DNA of 64,000 nucleotides from Couchioplanes caeruleus. Its GTDB lineage: Bacteria > Actinomycetota > Actinomycetes > Mycobacteriales > Micromonosporaceae. This document shows, piece by piece, positions 55,967 through 64,000 of this stretch (positions within the stretch are counted from its first letter, which is position 1; every line of letters begins with the position of its first letter). The notes under the pieces are model-generated. The model searched no databases, was not told the DNA's origin, and was given only the letters and a program-made list of their open reading frames with translations. The stretch is taken from positions 4,832,501 to 4,896,500 of the forward strand of contig NZ_CP092183.1 of the NCBI RefSeq assembly GCF_023499255.1, given 5' to 3'. The translations under genes were made by a program, and so were the position numbers.

Positions 55967-56646
55967 ATGGCCGCGTACGCCGAGCCCGTGACCGACGCCG
56001 ACCTGGCCTTCCTGGCCATGGACACCGGCCGGGTGCCCGTGCAGTTCGGCGCCGTGCTGGCGCTCGACCGCCACCTCGACCCCGCGCGGGCCGCCCGGTT
56101 GCTCGCCGAGCGGATCCCGCGCACCCGGCGGCTGCGGCAGCGCATCGCCACGCGAGGTCCGCTGCGGCGCCCGGTGCGGGAGAACGACGAGTCCTTCACC
56201 GTCGCCCGTCACCTGGAGGTCCGGCACTGCCCGCCGCCCGGTGACGAAGCGGCGCTGACCGCGGTGGCCATGGCGCTCCTGCTGCGCCGGCTGCCGTGCG
56301 ACCGTCCGCTGTGGCGGGTACGGCTGGTACATGCGCCGGCAACGACGGCTCCACACGCTGGTCAGCTTCGTCCGCGGGCCCGACCGGCCGCTGCGGTTCG
56401 GCGGCGCCACGGTCCGCCGGCTCGTCCCGCTGGTTCCTGGGCGGCGAGACGAACCTGACGGTGACGTTCCAGGCCATCACGTACGCCGGCACGCTCGCCG
56501 TCTCCGCGGTGGCGGATCCGCGGGCCTGCCCGGACCTGCCGGTGCTGGGCGCGTACCTCGCCGAGGAGCTGGCGGCGCTGGGCGCGGGCCCGGCCCCCGG
56601 TTTCGGGACCTTCTGCCCTGCCCGGCCCATCGGCAGCGGCCGATGA
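55967..56646 (+). pseudogene. Deleted and frameshifted wax-ester synthase/DGAT (tgs1 family)
   Basis: Three fragments lie in three frames. The N-terminal part (55967 to about 56335) reads DLAFLAMDTGRVPVQFGAVL to LPCDRPLWRVRLVHA, stopping just before the catalytic HHxxxDG motif. The second (about 56345-56435) reads LHTLVSFVRGPDRPLRFGG. The third (to 56646) reads ETNLTVTFQAITYAGTLAVS and ADPRACPDLPVLGAYLAEEL, the normal C-terminus. About 250 central residues are gone and a further frameshift separates the last two parts. No enzyme activity is possible. In M. tuberculosis tgs1 belongs to the DosR regulon. Confidence 0.8.
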
Positions 56647-56671
56647 TCGGGGGAAGCCGAGGGGAGGAACC

Positions 56672-57556
56672 ATGACGACCAGGGCGATCATCGTGGCGAC
56701 GGACGGGACGACGTACGGCGAAGCCGCGGTGCAGTGGGCCGCACGCGAGGCCGGACGCCGCGGATCGCTGCTGCGGATCACGTACGTGTACGACTGGGAG
56801 TGGCGCGAAGCGCGCTTCGACTACAGCACCGAGTACGCGGACGCCGCACGGCACGCGGCGGAGGCGATCACCGCGACGGCTTCCGGCCAGGCGCATGCGG
56901 TGGCTCCCTCCGTACGGATCGAGACGGACACGCTCATCGGGCACGCGTCCGCCCGGCTGCCGGCCGCCGCCGAGGACGCCGAGCTCATGGTGCTGGGCAG
57001 CCGGGGCCGTGGTGGCTTCGCCGGCCTGCTCCTCGGCTCGGTGAGCCGGCGGGTGGCCACGCACGCGCTCTGCCCCGTCGTGGTCGTACGGGGCCGGGGC
57101 GACGTCACCGACGGGCCCGTCGCGGTCGGCGTGGACGACTCCCCCGCCGCCGAGCACGTCCTGGGCGTGGCCTTCGAGGCGGCCGCGAGCCGGGGCAGCG
57201 CGCTCGCCGTCGTCCGGTCGTACCTGCCTCCCGTGCCGCTGTGGCTGGCCGGCACCGTGCCGGCGACCGAGGTCTCCACGCCCGAGGCCGACGCCGCCGA
57301 GCGGGCCCGCCTGGCCGAGCTCGTCGCGCCGTGGCAGGCGAAGTATCCGGACGTCGCGGTCGAGACGATGCTGTCGCACGACAGCGCCGCCGCGGTGCTC
57401 GTGGGTGTCTCGCACGGTGCCCAGCTCGTCGTCGCCGGCACGCACGGCCACGGCGTCGTCGCCGGTACCATCCTCGGCTCGACGACCATGCAGCTGCTGC
57501 ACCACGCCGACTGCCCGGTCCTCATCGCCCGCAGCCCGGGCAAGCGGACGCCATGA
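56672..57556 (+). CDS. Tandem universal stress protein
   Basis: A 294-residue protein with two UspA domains. Domain 1: RAIIVATDGTTYGEAAVQWA to VLGSRGRGGFAGLLLGSVSR. Domain 2: PVAVGVDDSPAAEHVLGVAF to VAGTHGHGVVAGTILGSTTM. Both keep the ATP-binding G-2X-G-9X-G-S loop. GAGGGGAGG lies upstream of the ATG. The stop overlaps the next ATG by four bases, so it is coupled to the acyl-CoA synthetase fusion gene, suggesting regulation of that enzyme by the stress protein. Confidence 0.9.
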   Translation: MTTRAIIVATDGTTYGEAAVQWAAREAGRRGSLLRITYVYDWEWREARFDYSTEYADAARHAAEAITATASGQAHAVAPSVRIETDTLIGHASARLPAAAEDAELMVLGSRGRGGFAGLLLGSVSRRVATHALCPVVVVRGRGDVTDGPVAVGVDDSPAAEHVLGVAFEAAASRGSALAVVRSYLPPVPLWLAGTVPATEVSTPEADAAERARLAELVAPWQAKYPDVAVETMLSHDSAAAVLVGVSHGAQLVVAGTHGHGVVAGTILGSTTMQLLHHADCPVLIARSPGKRTP

Positions 57557-60213
57557 CCATCGGCGGTCCCGCCGTCCCTGAAGCCGACGCGCTCACTTCG
57601 GACGGCGGGATCGTGACCATCCGGCCGGTCGCCGACGGTGACCGGCCGGATCTGTCCAGGCTGTTCGGCGAGGCGTCGCCGGAGAACCTGCGGCTGCGCT
57701 TCTTCTGCCTGCCGAGTTCGGCGACGATCAACGCCGAGATCGACCGGCTCTGCCGCCCGGACGACACCCGCCACCTCGCGGTCGTGGCCACCGAGGCGGG
57801 ACGGATCGTCGGCGTCGCCTCCTGCGAGCGCCCCGGCGCCGGCTCGCCGCGCGCCGAGTTCGCCGTGTTCGTCGCCGACGCCCAGCACGGCCGGGGCATC
57901 GGGACGCTGCTGCTGGAGCACCTGGCCGCCCGGCCCCGGCCGCTCGGCGTCACCGAGCTCACCGGCGAGGTGCTCCCCGGCAACATCGGCATGCTGCGGG
58001 TCGCGCGGGACCTGAGCACGCACACCTGGACGCGCTTCGCCGGCGGCATCGTCGGCGTCGGCGTGGACACCCGCGGGGACGACGCCGCCGAGCCGGTCAT
58101 CGACGCCCGGGACCGGACGGCCGAGCGGGCCTCGCTGCGCGCGCTGCTCAGCCCCCGCTCCGTCGCGGTCGTCGGCGCGGGGCACACCCGCGGCGGCGTC
58201 GGCCACGAGACACTGCGCGCGTTGCGGGAGTACGGCTTCCCCGGGCACGTGTACGCGGTCAACCGGACCGGCGCGGCGGTGGACGGCGTGCCGGGCAGCC
58301 GGTCGCTGCGGGACCTGCCCCGGCCCGTCGACCTGGTGGTGGTCGCCGTACCGGCCGGGGACGTGCCGGCCGTGGTGCGCGACGCCGCGGCCGCCGGGGC
58401 GCGCGGCGTGGTCGTGCTCAGCGCCGGCTTCGCCGAGCAGGGGCCGGCCGGGCGCCGGCGGCAGCAGGAGATCCTCGGCATCACCCGCGCGCACGGCATG
58501 CGGCTGGTCGGCCCGAACTGCCTCGGCATCCTCAACACCGACCCGGCCGTACGCCTCAACGCCTGCTTCGCGCCCGCTCCCCCGCCGGCCGGTGGGCTGG
58601 CCGTCGCCGCGCAGTCCGGCGCCGTGGGAGTCGCGGTGCTGGACAACGCGATCCGTACGGGCTGCGGCGTCTCCTCCTTCGTGTCGCTGGGCACCAAGGC
58701 GGACGTCAGCGGCAACGACCTGATCGCGTACTGGTACGACGACCCGGCGACCCGGGCGGTGGTGCTGCACCTGGAGTCGTTCGGGAACCCGCGCAGGTTC
58801 GCCCGTACGGTGCGCGCCCTGTCCCGGCGCAAGCCCGTCCTGGCCGTCAGGAGCAGCCGATGCGACCGGGCGGCGACGGTCGACGCCCTCTTCGAGCAGG
58901 CCGGGGTGATCCACACCCGCACGCTCGGCGAGCTGCTCGACGCCGCGCGCATGCTCAGCGGCCAGCCGCTGCCCCGCGGGCACCGCCTCGCGATCCTCGG
59001 CAACGCGGGCGGGCTCACCGTGCTGGCCGCCGACGCCGCCGAGGGCGGGGGCCTGCAGGTACGCCCGCTGAGCCACCGGCTGCGCCGCGAGATCGCCTCG
59101 GTGTCGGCGGTGTGCGCGGGCACCGGCAACCCGGTGGATCTGGGCGCGGACGTGCCGCCGGGCACGTTCGCCGAGGCGGCGGCCGTGCTGGCCGACAGCG
59201 GCGAGGTGGACGCGCTGCTGCTGGTGATCGTGGGTACGCGCACGAACGCACCGGCCGCCATCCTGTCCGCCCTGGGCGCGGTGGCCGACGCCCGTCCCGA
59301 GCTGCCCGTCGCCGCGGTGCTGGTGGGCCGGGGCACCGCGGGGCCGGCCTTCGGCGAACGCTGCGCGCCCGTCTTCGACCTGCCGGAGCGGGCGGTGACC
59401 GCGCTCGCCCACGCCGCCTCGTACGCCGCCTGGCGACGCCGGCCGCTGGGTACCCGTCCCGTGCTTCCCGGGCTGGACATCGAGGGCGCCCGCAGCCTGA
59501 TCCGGCACCTGCCCGCGGACGGCGGCGGCCGGCTGACGTACCAGCAAGCCTCCGCGCTGCTGCAGCGGTACGGGATCCCGGTGCTGGCCGCCGAGCTGGT
59601 GACGAGCGGGCCGGACGCGGTGGCCGCCGCCGGGCGCCTCGGCTTCCCGGTGGTGCTCAAGTCCGCCGATCCCGCCCTGGTCCGCAGGAGCGACGCCGGC
59701 GCCGTACGGCTGAATCTCACCGGGGCCGCGGCGGTGCGCGCCGCTTTCGACGAGGTCACGGCCGCCGGGGCGCCGGGCACCGGCGCCATGGTGCAACGCC
59801 AGGTCCGGGCCCCGGTGGAGCTGGTCGCGGGCATCGCGCACGATCCGCTGTTCGGGTCGGTGGTGCTGCTGGGCGCCGGCGGGGCGCGGACCGGCCTGCC
59901 CGGCGACCGGTCGCTGCGGCTGGTCCCGATGACCGATCTGGACGCCGCCCGGATGTGGCGGGACCTGCGCGCCGCTCCCCTGCTGACCGGTTGCCGCGGG
60001 GCGCCGCCGGTGGACACCGCCGCGGTCGAGGATCTGGTGCTGCGGCTGGGCCGGCTCGCGGAGAACCACCCCGAGGTGGCCGAGCTGGACCTCGACCCGG
60101 TCTTCGCGGGCCCGGACGGGGTGCTGGCGGTGGACGTGAGGCTGCGGCTGGCCCCGGTCGGCGCCGAGCCCGATGCGACGCTGCGCAGCCTGCGCGCCCG
60201 CGACGGCAGGTGA
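57553..60213 (+). CDS. GNAT-fused ADP-forming acyl-CoA synthetase
   Basis: An 886-residue multi-domain protein. Residues 20-165 are a GNAT domain (QHGRGIGTLLLEHLA is the acetyl-CoA loop). Residues 197-325 are a CoA-binding domain (SPRSVAVVGAGHTRGGVGHE), 330-480 a succinyl-CoA-ligase-like domain with LVGPNCLGILNT and AQSGAVGVAVLD, and 640-860 an ATP-grasp domain (LTYQQASALLQRYGIPVLAA). Proteins of this Pat-like layout acetylate acetyl-CoA synthetase or other lysines; here the fused synthetase domains may be regulatory or enzymatic. It overlaps usp (ATGA). Confidence 0.88.
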   Translation: MTIGGPAVPEADALTSDGGIVTIRPVADGDRPDLSRLFGEASPENLRLRFFCLPSSATINAEIDRLCRPDDTRHLAVVATEAGRIVGVASCERPGAGSPRAEFAVFVADAQHGRGIGTLLLEHLAARPRPLGVTELTGEVLPGNIGMLRVARDLSTHTWTRFAGGIVGVGVDTRGDDAAEPVIDARDRTAERASLRALLSPRSVAVVGAGHTRGGVGHETLRALREYGFPGHVYAVNRTGAAVDGVPGSRSLRDLPRPVDLVVVAVPAGDVPAVVRDAAAAGARGVVVLSAGFAEQGPAGRRRQQEILGITRAHGMRLVGPNCLGILNTDPAVRLNACFAPAPPPAGGLAVAAQSGAVGVAVLDNAIRTGCGVSSFVSLGTKADVSGNDLIAYWYDDPATRAVVLHLESFGNPRRFARTVRALSRRKPVLAVRSSRCDRAATVDALFEQAGVIHTRTLGELLDAARMLSGQPLPRGHRLAILGNAGGLTVLAADAAEGGGLQVRPLSHRLRREIASVSAVCAGTGNPVDLGADVPPGTFAEAAAVLADSGEVDALLLVIVGTRTNAPAAILSALGAVADARPELPVAAVLVGRGTAGPAFGERCAPVFDLPERAVTALAHAASYAAWRRRPLGTRPVLPGLDIEGARSLIRHLPADGGGRLTYQQASALLQRYGIPVLAAELVTSGPDAVAAAGRLGFPVVLKSADPALVRRSDAGAVRLNLTGAAAVRAAFDEVTAAGAPGTGAMVQRQVRAPVELVAGIAHDPLFGSVVLLGAGGARTGLPGDRSLRLVPMTDLDAARMWRDLRAAPLLTGCRGAPPVDTAAVEDLVLRLGRLAENHPEVAELDLDPVFAGPDGVLAVDVRLRLAPVGAEPDATLRSLRARDGR

Positions 60214-60217
60214 CGGA

Positions 60218-60247
60218 GGGCTGCCCCGGCCGGGCCCGGGGCAGCCC
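60218..60247. terminator. Perfect 12-bp hairpin between convergent genes
   Basis: GGGCTGCCCCGG (60218-60229) and CCGGGGCAGCCC (60236-60247), 6-nt loop. Between the synthetase fusion and the CBS-BON gene. Confidence 0.75.
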
Positions 60248-60260
60248 TTCTCCGGAACCC

Positions 60261-60875
60261 TCAGGACGGGGTGACCACCTTGACGTTCGCGGCGGCCACG
60301 CCGGGTACGGTCCGTGTGAGCACCTCGACGACCGCGCGCTCGGTGTCGTTGGCGAACGCGCCCTCCACCGTGGCCACTCCGCCGTCCACGGTCACGGCCC
60401 ACCGGTGCTCGCCGTCGGCGTACTCGTCGAGGCGGTGCTGCACCTCCTTCACCAGCGCCTCGTCGCTGCGCACCATGGCGCGCAGGATGTCGCGGCGGCT
60501 GATGACGCCGACCACCTCCCGGCCGTCGAGGACCGGCATGCTGCGGACGTCGTGCTGCAGCATCGTGTCCGCGACGTCCGCGACGTCGGCGTCCGGCGTC
60601 GTGGTGAGCGGGAACGGGGACATGACCTCGACGACCATGCCGGGGCGGCGGGACGGGTCGGTGTCCGGGTGCCGGCGCAGGTGCGCGGTCGGGTCGGACG
60701 GGACCCGGTGCCACAGCAGGTCGCTCTCGCTCACCATGCCGACGAGCAGGCCGTCGGCGTCGACCACCGGCAGGGCCGTCACGGCCTTGCCCGCCATCAG
60801 CTCCGCGGCGCTCTCCACCGGTGCGTTCTGCCAGATCACGTGGACCGGGCTGCTCATGATGTCCTTGGCACGCAT
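60261..60875 (-). CDS. CBS-pair and BON domain protein
   Basis: A 204-residue protein. Two CBS domains (RAKDIMSSPVHVIWQNAPVE; VVEVMSPFPLTTTPDADVAD to MPVLDGREVVGVISRRDIL) and a C-terminal BON domain (HRWAVTVDGGVATVEGAFAN). CBS pairs bind adenine nucleotides; BON domains may bind membranes or ligands. Similar proteins (Hrp1-like CBS) belong to the DosR regulon. It starts 4 nt after the gap stop, so they share a transcript. Confidence 0.88.
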   Translation of the reverse strand: MRAKDIMSSPVHVIWQNAPVESAAELMAGKAVTALPVVDADGLLVGMVSESDLLWHRVPSDPTAHLRRHPDTDPSRRPGMVVEVMSPFPLTTTPDADVADVADTMLQHDVRSMPVLDGREVVGVISRRDILRAMVRSDEALVKEVQHRLDEYADGEHRWAVTVDGGVATVEGAFANDTERAVVEVLTRTVPGVAAANVKVVTPS

Positions 60876-60879
60876 GACG

Positions 60880-61899
60880 TCACCTCCGGGTGGCCATCTG
60901 CTGGGTGAGGTCGACGAGGCGGCTGGTGTAGCCCCACTCGTTGTCGTACCAGCCGAACACCTTGGCGAGGCGTCCGCCCGCCTGGGTCAGCTTGGCGTCG
61001 AAGACGCAGGAGGCCTTGTCGCCCACGATGTCGCTGGAGACGATCGGCGCCTCGGTGTAGCGGATGATCCCGTCCATCGGCCCGCCCGGGGCGGCGGCCT
61101 CCGCGACGGCCGCGTTGATCTGCCCGGCGCTGACCTCGGTGCCGAGCTGCAGGGTGAGGTCGCTGACGGAGCCGTCGACGACCGGTACCCGCAGGGCGAC
61201 GCCGTCGAGCCGGCCCGCGAGCTCGGGCAGCACCAGGCCGACCGCCTTGGCCGCGCCGGTGCTGGTCGGGATGATGTTCACCCCGGCGGCCCGGGCCCGG
61301 CGAGGGTCCTTGTGCGGGGCGTCGAGCACGTTCTGGTCGTTCGTGTACGCGTGCACCGTGGTGAGGTGGCCCGCCTCGACGGTGAACGCCTCGTGCAGCA
61401 CCTTGAGCAGCGGCGCCACACAGTTCGTGGTGCAGGACGCGGCCGAGACGACCAGGTGCAGGTCGGGGTCGTACGCGTCCGCGTTGACACCCGGCACCAG
61501 GGTCGCGTCGACGTTCCTGCCCGGTGCGGAGATCAGCACCCGGCCGGCGCCGGCCTTGAGGTGCAGCGCCGCGTCCTCACGCCGGCGCAGCTTCCCGGTC
61601 GACTCGATCACCAGGTCCACGCCGAGGTCGCCCCAGGGCAGCACGTCCGGGGTCCGCTCGGAGAACGTGGGGATCCGGTGCCAGCCGACGGTGATCGCCT
61701 CGTCGTCGCAGCTCACCTGCGCGTCGAGCCGGCCGAACGTGGAGTCGTACTCGAGCAGGTGGGCCAGCATGGCGGCGTCGTACAGGTCGTTGATGGCGAC
61801 GACCTGGAGGCCCGCGTTGGCGAGCTTCTTGTCCGTCAGGGCGCGCAGATAGTTACGGCCGATGCGGCCGAAGCCGTTGATCGCGATGCGGTAGGTCAT
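60880..61899 (-). CDS. gap: Glyceraldehyde-3-phosphate dehydrogenase, type I
   Basis: A 339-residue enzyme. The nucleotide loop INGFGRIGRNYLRAL is at residues 7-21 and the acidic NDL after strand 2 suggests NAD preference. The catalytic SCTTNC has Cys156; the HAYTNDQNVLDAPHKDPRRARA substrate loop and WYDNEWGYTSR end follow. All catalytic residues are kept. Placed in the stress cluster with an aldolase remnant and CBS-BON gene, so it is likely a second, condition-specific GAPDH rather than the central glycolytic one. GGAGG-type site upstream. Confidence 0.92.
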   Translation of the reverse strand: MTYRIAINGFGRIGRNYLRALTDKKLANAGLQVVAINDLYDAAMLAHLLEYDSTFGRLDAQVSCDDEAITVGWHRIPTFSERTPDVLPWGDLGVDLVIESTGKLRRREDAALHLKAGAGRVLISAPGRNVDATLVPGVNADAYDPDLHLVVSAASCTTNCVAPLLKVLHEAFTVEAGHLTTVHAYTNDQNVLDAPHKDPRRARAAGVNIIPTSTGAAKAVGLVLPELAGRLDGVALRVPVVDGSVSDLTLQLGTEVSAGQINAAVAEAAAPGGPMDGIIRYTEAPIVSSDIVGDKASCVFDAKLTQAGGRLAKVFGWYDNEWGYTSRLVDLTQQMATRR

Positions 61900-62045
61900 G
61901 GTCAGCCTCCAGCCTTGATGACGCCCCCAGCCTCGTCCTGCGGGCCGCGGGGCGGACAGGGCCGAACGACCTGCGGGCCCGGGCGCCCGGGCCCGCGTCC
62001 CCGGCCGGCCCGGGCCACGAGGCGCAGATCCACGCGCGACCGTCC

Positions 62046-63092
62046 TCAGGGCACGATCACCGCGCGTCCCTGCAGCTCACCGGCCTGCATCTCGTCGTAC
62101 GCGGTGACCGCCCCGGACAGCTCGAACCGGCAGATCTGCGGGGTCAGCATCCCGCGGGCCGCCAGGTCGAGCACCTCGGCGAGCTCCGGCCGGGTCCCCC
62201 AGTACGTGGTCTGGATGCTGACCTCGTACGGCACCGAGAAGAACGACAGCGGCAGGGTGCCACCGGCGATCCCGACGAGCGTGAGGTCGCCCAGGCTGCG
62301 CACGGTGCCCGCGGCCAGGGCGAGCGTGTCGTCGCCGCCGACGAAGTCGAGCACCACGTCGGCGCCGTGACCGCCGGTCGCGTCGCGGATCGCCTCGGCG
62401 GGACTGTCCTCGGCGGACAGCACGAGGTCCGCGCCGTACCGCCGGGCCAGGTCCAGCGCGTCCCTGCGAAGGTCGACGGCGATCACCCGCGCGGCCGTCG
62501 TCGCCTTGAGGATCTGCACCGCCAGGTGCCCGAGGCCGCCGACGCCGATGACCAGCGCGGTGCTGCGCGGGGTCAGCTTCGGCCACGAACGGCGGATCGC
62601 GTGGTACGGCGTGAGCCCGGCGTCGGTCAGCGGCGCGGCGTGCAGCGGGTCCAGCCCGGGCGGCAACGGGACGAGGTGGCGGGCGTCGGGCACCAGCAGG
62701 TATTCCGCCATGCCGCCGTCCAGGCCCAGCCCGCCACCGCCGGCGGGTACGGGCGCCTCCGCCGGGTGATCGCAGTACGTCTCCGCGCCGAGCCGGCAGC
62801 GGTCACAGGAGCCGCAGCCCCACGCGCCGTACACCGCCACCGCCGTACCCTCCGCGAGGCCGGTCACCCCTTCGCCGACGCGATGCACCCAGCCGGCGTT
62901 CTCGTGCCCCAGGGTGAACGGTGGCCCCCACGGCAGCTGCCCCGCCGTGAAGTCGTGCATGAGGTGCAGGTCGGAGTGGCACGCCCCGGCGCCACCCACC
63001 TTGATCACGACCTGGCCGGGTCCCGGCACGGGCTGCGGCACCTCCACCAGCTCGGCGGGCTTCTTCCAGTCCAGCAGTCTGAGAGCACGCAT
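62046..63092 (-). CDS. Zinc-dependent alcohol dehydrogenase
   Basis: A 348-residue medium-chain dehydrogenase. Catalytic zinc: CHSDLHLMHD and GHENAGWVHR. Structural zinc: CGSCDRCRLGAETYC with four Cys. Nucleotide loop: VIGVGGLGHLAVQIL, with IAVDLR marking NAD preference. It would interconvert alcohols and aldehydes, perhaps for redox balance at low oxygen. ATG 63092 has GGAGGAG 6 nt upstream; a longer reading to 63125 is not supported. Two DosR-like boxes lie upstream, shared with the divergent doxX gene. Confidence 0.9.
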   Translation of the reverse strand: MRALRLLDWKKPAELVEVPQPVPGPGQVVIKVGGAGACHSDLHLMHDFTAGQLPWGPPFTLGHENAGWVHRVGEGVTGLAEGTAVAVYGAWGCGSCDRCRLGAETYCDHPAEAPVPAGGGGLGLDGGMAEYLLVPDARHLVPLPPGLDPLHAAPLTDAGLTPYHAIRRSWPKLTPRSTALVIGVGGLGHLAVQILKATTAARVIAVDLRRDALDLARRYGADLVLSAEDSPAEAIRDATGGHGADVVLDFVGGDDTLALAAGTVRSLGDLTLVGIAGGTLPLSFFSVPYEVSIQTTYWGTRPELAEVLDLAARGMLTPQICRFELSGAVTAYDEMQAGELQGRAVIVP

Positions 63093-63153
63093 CGGTGTCT
63101 CCTCCCACTCGTCTCCTCCGCCCATCGTCGGACCGCCGCTGCGGGGCCCACAC

Positions 63154-63167
63154 GGGGCGAACGTCCC
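63154..63167. promoter_or_regulatory. DosR-like box 1 between adh and doxX
   Basis: GGGGCGAACGTCCC, one mismatch to GGGAC-N4-GTCCC, 39 bp from the stronger box. Confidence 0.45.
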
Positions 63168-63192
63168 GTGCCGGACCGGGCGGCGATCGATC

Positions 63193-63206
63193 GGGACCTA
63201 AGTCCC
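63193..63206. promoter_or_regulatory. DosR-like box 2 between adh and doxX
   Basis: GGGACCTAAGTCCC has perfect 5-bp arms (GGGAC and GTCCC). It sits about midway between the divergent adh and doxX starts (about 100 and 83 bp). Confidence 0.6.
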
Positions 63207-63288
63207 GCCCGGGTCGGGCGGTCAGGCCCGGGTGCCCGCGCCGGAAGCGGTGCATGGTCGGAACAGGACATCGAATGAGGAGGACACC

Positions 63289-63876
63289 ATGACGACCATC
63301 GGCCGCGGAGCTGCGGCTCACCACCTCGAGAACGTCGAGGCACCCGGTCACATGCTCACCCTGACGGCCGCCCGGGCGCTGGCCGTGTTCCGCATCTCCC
63401 TCGGGTTCGTCTTCCTGTGGGCGTTCCTCGACAAGACCTTCGGTTTGAACTACGCCACCCCGTCCGCCCGCGCCTGGATCCACGGCGGGTCGCCGACCAA
63501 GGGCTTCCTGTCCCACGTCGACCTCGGCCCGTTCCAGGGCACGTTCCACTCGATGGCCGGCAACGTCGTGGTCGACTGGCTGTTCATGCTCGGCCTGCTC
63601 GGCATCGGCGTCGCCCTCATCCTCGGCATCGGGATGCGCATCGCCGCCGCAGCTGCCACGCTGATGATGGCGTTCATGTGGTTCGCCGAGTTCCCGCTCG
63701 CGCAGCACACCAGCGCCGGCGAGCCCAGCGGCTCGAACAACCCGATCACCGACTACCACTTCATGTACGCCGTCGGCGCGATCGTCGCCGCGCTGACGTA
63801 CGCCGGACACACCTGGGGCCTGGGCCGCTGGTGGGCACAGCTGCCCTTCGTGCAGCGCAACCGTTGGCTGATCTGA
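63289..63876 (+). CDS. DoxX family membrane protein
   Basis: A 195-residue protein with about four membrane helices (ALAVFRISLGFVFLWAFLDK, WLFMLGLLGIGVALILGIGM, ATLMMAFMWFAEFP, HFMYAVGAIVAALTYAG) and the NNPITDYHFMYA segment of DoxX proteins. DoxX members are linked to quinone and thiol redox stress. GAGGAGG lies 6 nt before the ATG. Divergent from adh with shared DosR-like boxes. Function is not established. Confidence 0.85.
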   Translation: MTTIGRGAAAHHLENVEAPGHMLTLTAARALAVFRISLGFVFLWAFLDKTFGLNYATPSARAWIHGGSPTKGFLSHVDLGPFQGTFHSMAGNVVVDWLFMLGLLGIGVALILGIGMRIAAAAATLMMAFMWFAEFPLAQHTSAGEPSGSNNPITDYHFMYAVGAIVAALTYAGHTWGLGRWWAQLPFVQRNRWLI

Positions 63877-63882
63877 CGCCGC

Positions 63883-63907
63883 CCGGCGCCGGCCACGGCG
63901 GCGCCGG
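63883..63907. terminator. Hairpin after doxX
   Basis: CCGGCGCCG (63883-63891) and CGGCGCCGG (63899-63907), 9-bp stem, 7-nt loop, 6 nt after the stop. Confidence 0.6.
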
Positions 63908-64000
63908 ACGCGAGATCGGACGGTACGAGCAGCCGTCCGGCCGGGGCCTCACGGCGGTCGACCCGGCCGGGCGGCTTTTTCCCGCGACGTGACGTGACCG

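Noticed and set aside
61950..61990. GGGCCGAACGACCT upstream of gap as a DosR box
   Set aside because: Three mismatches to the pattern; too weak to list as a site although the position is suggestive.

Overview
The window is very GC-rich with tightly packed genes and strong third-position G/C bias. It carries a DUF574-type SAM methyltransferase, three proteins of F420-type oxidoreductase families, soluble multi-HAMP kinases and an MsiK-style sugar ABC system without its own ATPase. Together these point to a filamentous actinomycete, most likely Micromonosporaceae (Actinoplanes-like); I cannot name the species. No rRNA, tRNA, CRISPR array, phage or insertion sequence was recognised.

Layout. 1-5.9 kb: single unrelated genes (methyltransferase, SMI1/KNR4 protein, aminoglycoside-phosphotransferase-like kinase, PH-like protein, divergent MarR/SnoaL pair with twin operators, a HEAT-like gene broken by one stop codon, a VOC protein). 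5.9-14.2 kb: a complete respiratory nitrate reductase operon narGHJI-narK-cupin on the minus strand. A SufR-like cysteine-containing regulator and a DUF309 gene are divergent from it. 15.5-27 kb: PRC-barrel/DUF2382 stress protein, then a signalling block (receiver-first hybrid kinase, 1.5-kb-residue kinase with eight HAMP domains, MEDS/ATPase anti-sigma-type protein, PadR with membrane partner, soluble GAF-GAF-methyl-accepting protein). 27-35.6 kb: redox and housekeeping singletons (two LLM F420 oxidoreductases, DivIVA, Ddn-like and SagB-like pair, GNAT, TetR, spermidine-synthase-like protein, DUF429). 35.5-49 kb: a pectin/uronate utilisation island with an ABC importer, LacI regulator, two Gfo/Idh/MocA oxidoreductases, glucuronate isomerase, fuconate-dehydratase-family enolase, fructuronate-reductase-type dehydrogenase, DUF6807 protein and secreted pectate lyase. 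49.5-50.7 kb: an acyltransferase.

51-64 kb: a cluster whose content closely parallels the mycobacterial DosR (dormancy/hypoxia) regulon. It has an Acg-type nitroreductase, three universal stress proteins, a cNMP-binding protein, flavodoxin, a GNAT-fused ADP-forming acyl-CoA synthetase, a CBS-BON protein, GAPDH, a zinc alcohol dehydrogenase and a DoxX protein. Two members, a class I aldolase and a wax-ester-synthase/DGAT (the tgs1 family), survive only as internally deleted, frameshifted remnants. Palindromes of the form GGGAC-N4-GTCCC, matching the DosR box, occur upstream of narG and between adh and doxX, with weaker copies beside the stress genes. No DosR or DosS gene lies in the window, so the controlling pair would be elsewhere.

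Two further themes run through the window. At least fourteen genes have a -10-like hexamer 5-7 nt before the start codon, the arrangement expected of leaderless mRNAs. Several convergent gene pairs are separated by perfect hairpins without a U-tract, likely bidirectional terminators.
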